From positions 1-8,627 of the forward strand of contig DJFQ01000055.1 of the NCBI GenBank assembly GCA_002432095.1: a stretch of 8,627 bases of DNA. The letters are read 5' to 3'. The stretch comes from Marinagarivorans sp. UBA5868 (GTDB taxonomy: Bacteria; Pseudomonadota; Gammaproteobacteria; Pseudomonadales; Cellvibrionaceae). The notes under the pieces are model-generated. The model did not search any database. It was not told where the DNA came from and was given only the letters and a program-made list of their open reading frames with translations. How positions within the stretch are numbered: position 1 is the first letter of the stretch; each line of letters starts with the position of its first letter. Shown piece after piece: positions 6,416-8,627 of this stretch. Made by a program: the position numbers and the translations under genes.

Positions 6416-7330
6416 TTATACCGCTGCAAGCGGTTTGGCATATGAAATGGGAGCAACCTCTTCTTCCGTTTCAAAGGTCACCATCTCCCACGCATCCTGC
6501 TGTCGCATCAGCTCACGAATGGAACGGTTATTCAATCCGTGGCCAGACTTATAGGCATCAAACTCTCCGATCAAACTGTAACCCAACAGGTAGAGATCTC
6601 CGATGGCATCCAACACTTTGTGCTTAACGAATTCGTCTTCATAACGCAGACCTTCTTCGTTCAGCACTCTGTATTTGTCGATAACGATCGCGTTATTCAC
6701 GCTGCCGCCCTTCGCTAATCCTTTGGAGCGTAGATATTCAATCTCATGCATAAAGCCAAATGTCCGAGCGCGTGCTACTTCTTTCACAAACGAAGTGCTG
6801 GAGAAATCCACCGAAGCGCGCAGCGACCTATCGCGAAATACCGGATGGTCAAAATCGATCGCGAATGAGACTTTAAAACCGTCGAATGGGCGAAAGCTCG
6901 CCGACTTATCTCCATCATGGACGGTAACGGGCTTCTTGATTCGGATAAAGCGTTTTGGCGCCTTTTGCTCCTGGATACCTGCGGACTGAATCAAAAAAAC
7001 AAATGGTCCAGCGCTGCCGTCCATGATCGGCACTTCATCCGCGCTAACCTCGACAATCGCGTTGTCGATACCCAATCCTGCCAGTGCCGACAAAAGATGC
7101 TCCACAGTGGAGATACGTACATCACCGTTAACAAGTGTTGTCGATAGGGTTGTGTCACCGACGTTTTCCGCTTTCGCTTTAATTTCCACCGCTGGAGTCA
7201 GATCAACGCGGCGAAACACGATACCGGAATCGACGGGTGCAGGACGGAGCGTCAACAGGACCTTTTTCCCTGTATGCAGTCCCACGCCTGTCGCACGGAT
7301 TTCATTTTTCAAGGTTCTCTGTCTGATCAT
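6416..7330 (-). CDS. lpxC: LpxC, UDP-3-O-acyl-N-acetylglucosamine deacetylase
   Basis: LpxC is the zinc-dependent cytoplasmic enzyme that deacetylates UDP-3-O-acyl-GlcNAc, the committed step of lipid A synthesis. The 304-residue protein (E. coli 305) begins [21 protein letters not shown], very like E. coli. Zinc ligands His78, His237 and Asp241 and catalytic residues Glu77 and His264 are all present ([24 protein letters not shown]). The start is ATG at 7330 with AGGA 8 bases upstream. The frame is open further up to a TTG near 7402, but that adds 24 residues absent from relatives. In E. coli LpxC amount is set by FtsH proteolysis of its C-terminus. Here the tail ends in [10 protein letters not shown], a nonpolar Ala/Val end that could serve the same way (inference). 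Confidence 0.97.
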   Translation of the reverse strand: MIRQRTLKNEIRATGVGLHTGKKVLLTLRPAPVDSGIVFRRVDLTPAVEIKAKAENVGDTTLSTTLVNGDVRISTVEHLLSALAGLGIDNAIVEVSADEVPIMDGSAGPFVFLIQSAGIQEQKAPKRFIRIKKPVTVHDGDKSASFRPFDGFKVSFAIDFDHPVFRDRSLRASVDFSSTSFVKEVARARTFGFMHEIEYLRSKGLAKGGSVNNAIVIDKYRVLNEEGLRYEDEFVKHKVLDAIGDLYLLGYSLIGEFDAYKSGHGLNNRSIRELMRQQDAWEMVTFETEEEVAPISYAKPLAAV

Positions 7331-7392
7331 CTTCCCGGTCCTGATTAGCGAAACAAGCGTCACGCAAAAGCGCGCAGCAAAAAAGGGCGCGC

Positions 7393-7401
7393 ATCTTAAC
7401 A
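7393..7401 (-). promoter_or_regulatory. possible extended -10 promoter for lpxC
   Basis: The minus strand reads TGT-TAAGAT, an extended -10 (TGn plus a 4-of-6 hexamer), followed by GCGCGCCC. No good -35 lies at 16-18 bp. The start would be near 7385, giving a 5' UTR of about 55 nt. Its place between the ftsZ stem-loop and lpxC is the main support. Confidence 0.35.
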
Positions 7402-7548
7402 AATTAAAAAGAGAGGGTTACGAAGAAAGTGCCCGCAACTGCGCGAGCTTCGGCCGTCGCACTCATCATCGAAAGTTTCCAATGACGAATGCAATACCTC
7501 AGTGTGATGCAAGCTTGCCGCAATCAATCTGAACTCAGCCTGAACAAT

Positions 7549-7576
7549 CCCGCATCCGCAGGGGAACGGATGCGGG
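7549..7576 (-). terminator. stem-loop after ftsZ, probable (leaky) terminator
   Basis: A perfect 10-bp GC-rich stem (CGGATGCGGG with CCCGCATCCG, 8-nt loop) lies 13 bases after the ftsZ stop. On the minus strand it is followed by ATTGTTCAGG, a poor U tract. It may terminate the dcw transcript partially or act as a 3' stabilising hairpin; the plus strand has no T run behind it either. Confidence 0.5.
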
Positions 7577-7589
7577 GCAGGCGCAGACA

Positions 7590-8627
7590 TCAATCTGCCT
7601 GGCGGCGGAGAAATGCCGGGATATCGAGATATTCCATATCGCGCTCGCGGGTATCGAGTGCTCTGGCCGTATTACCTGCGCCGCGATTCGCCGTGTTATT
7701 GGCTCTCATTACGGTCGGCTTATCCAAAACCGCATAGTTAGGTGTGCCATCAGATGTACGCGTGTTGTCCACAACCTTGGCCGGAGCAACACTGGTTTTC
7801 GTCACCTCTGGATGACCCAAGCCGGTGGCAACCACAGTCACTCTGAGTTCATCCGTCATTTCTGGATCGATCACAGTTCCCACAACCACCGTGGCTTCCG
7901 CCGAGGCGAACTCCTCAATGGTATTCCCCACTTCTGTGAACTCACCTAAAGTCAGGTCCATTCCGGCGGTGATGTTAACTAAAATTCCCCGAGCGCCCGC
8001 CAAATTGACATCTTCGAGCAAAGGGCTGCGAATTGCAGCTTCTGCTGCTTCACGCGCACGATTATCGCCGCGAGCAATCCCTGTCCCCATCATTGCCATA
8101 CCCATTTCAGACATCACTGTGCGCACATCCGCGAAATCCACGTTAATCATGCCTGGGCGAATAATCAGGTCGGCGATTCCCTGAACTGCACCGAGGAGTA
8201 CATCGTTGGCCGCTTTAAAAGCATCCAGCAAACTGGTGGTTTTTCCCAGAACAGCAAGGAGCTTTTCGTTAGGGATGGTAATCAGCGAATCAACTCGATC
8301 CTTCAATTGTTTGATCCCCGCTTCAGCAATTGCCATGCGCTTGCGTCCTTCAAATGCGAAAGGACGTGTCACCACGGCGACGGTCAAAATGCCGAGTTCA
8401 CGGGCGATTTCCGCGACCACCGGAGCGCCACCTGTACCTGTGCCGCCACCCATGCCGGCCGTGATAAATACCATGTCAGCGCCGCTGAGCACTTCGGCGA
8501 TGCGCTCGCGATCTTCCATCGCCGCTTGCCGACCCACTTCTGGATTGGCGCCAGCGCCCAGCCCCTTGGTCATACCGCTACCCAACTGCAGCACGGTGCG
8601 CGTATCAATATCTTTTAAAGCTTGTGC
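7590..8627 (-). CDS. ftsZ: FtsZ, cell division GTPase (5' end outside window)
   Basis: FtsZ is the tubulin-like GTPase that forms the Z ring at midcell. The 345 visible residues start at AQALKD, corresponding to about residue 46 of E. coli FtsZ, so the first ~45 residues, including the first glycine loop, are missing. Seen: LGSGMTKGLGAGANPEVGR, the tubulin signature GGGTGTG (visible residues 60-66), the T7 catalytic loop NVDFAD (Asn162, Asp164, Asp167 of the fragment, equal to E. coli 207, 209, 212), an acidic/polar linker with LDKPTVMR, and the C-terminal peptide YLDIPAFLRRQAD that binds FtsA, ZipA and MinC. The tubulin signature is followed by GAP rather than the AAP usual in gammaproteobacteria. 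The frame is open to the window edge; GTG at 8594 is an internal valine codon, not a start. The stop is TGA at 7590-7592. Confidence 0.97.
   Translation of the reverse strand, partial: AQALKDIDTRTVLQLGSGMTKGLGAGANPEVGRQAAMEDRERIAEVLSGADMVFITAGMGGGTGTGGAPVVAEIARELGILTVAVVTRPFAFEGRKRMAIAEAGIKQLKDRVDSLITIPNEKLLAVLGKTTSLLDAFKAANDVLLGAVQGIADLIIRPGMINVDFADVRTVMSEMGMAMMGTGIARGDNRAREAAEAAIRSPLLEDVNLAGARGILVNITAGMDLTLGEFTEVGNTIEEFASAEATVVVGTVIDPEMTDELRVTVVATGLGHPEVTKTSVAPAKVVDNTRTSDGTPNYAVLDKPTVMRANNTANRGAGNTARALDTRERDMEYLDIPAFLRRQAD

Noticed and set aside
6405..6434. Intrinsic terminator at the lpxC 3' end (ACCGC/GCGGT hairpin, then T6)
   Set aside because: The stem is only 5 bp and the T run starts 9 bases beyond it, too far for a standard intrinsic terminator.
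6416..7402. Longer lpxC ORF starting 24 codons upstream at TTG
   Set aside because: LpxC proteins begin at MIxQRTLK; the ATG at 7330 has a well-placed AGGA.
7509..7518. GCAAGCTTGC palindrome in the ftsZ-lpxC gap
   Set aside because: A 10-base palindrome alone is expected by chance, and it is not placed near a promoter element.

Overview
The window is a housekeeping stretch of a gammaproteobacterial chromosome. It covers the distal end of the division and cell wall (dcw) cluster and what follows it. All recognisable genes lie on the minus strand, so transcription runs from high to low coordinates: ftsZ (5' end outside the window), lpxC, a membrane-anchored M23 peptidase, secA, argJ, and a mutT-type Nudix protein fused to a thiamine-phosphate-synthase-like domain. 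The last 240 bases (window start) look like the promoter and leader region of a ribosomal RNA operon pointing out of the window. The order and protein sequences resemble Pseudomonas and marine cellulolytic relatives (Cellvibrio/Teredinibacter-like). Support for this comes from the FtsZ tail, the SecA length and zinc tail, and the Nudix-ThiE fusion placed next to argJ. I cannot name the genus.

Layout on the minus strand: ftsZ ends at 7590 and is followed by a strong stem-loop (7549-7576). A 259-base gap holds a possible lpxC promoter. lpxC (7330-6416) is followed by a 230-base gap with small palindromes and a candidate promoter. The M23 peptidase runs from 6185 to 5247. A 117-base secA leader has a pyrimidine tract, an imperfect palindrome and a short upstream ORF whose stop overlaps the secA start. 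secA (5129-2412), argJ (2396-1176) and mutT (1173-238) are packed with gaps of 15 and 2 bases and are probably one transcription unit. Only 23 bases separate the mutT stop from the -35 of the first of two tandem rrn-type promoters (P1 near 187-214, P2 near 72-99). These are followed by a boxB-like hairpin and a boxA antitermination element. The 16S gene itself is outside the window.

Functionally the window combines division (FtsZ), committed lipid A synthesis (LpxC), envelope peptidoglycan processing (M23), protein export (SecA), arginine biosynthesis (ArgJ), nucleotide sanitation (MutT) and the start of an rRNA operon. I see no mobile element, CRISPR array, tRNA, phage gene or defence gene, and no convincing novel system. 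The most interesting material is regulatory: the unannotated tandem rRNA promoters abutting mutT, and the structured leader in front of secA, which has an M23 gene rather than a secM-like gene upstream.
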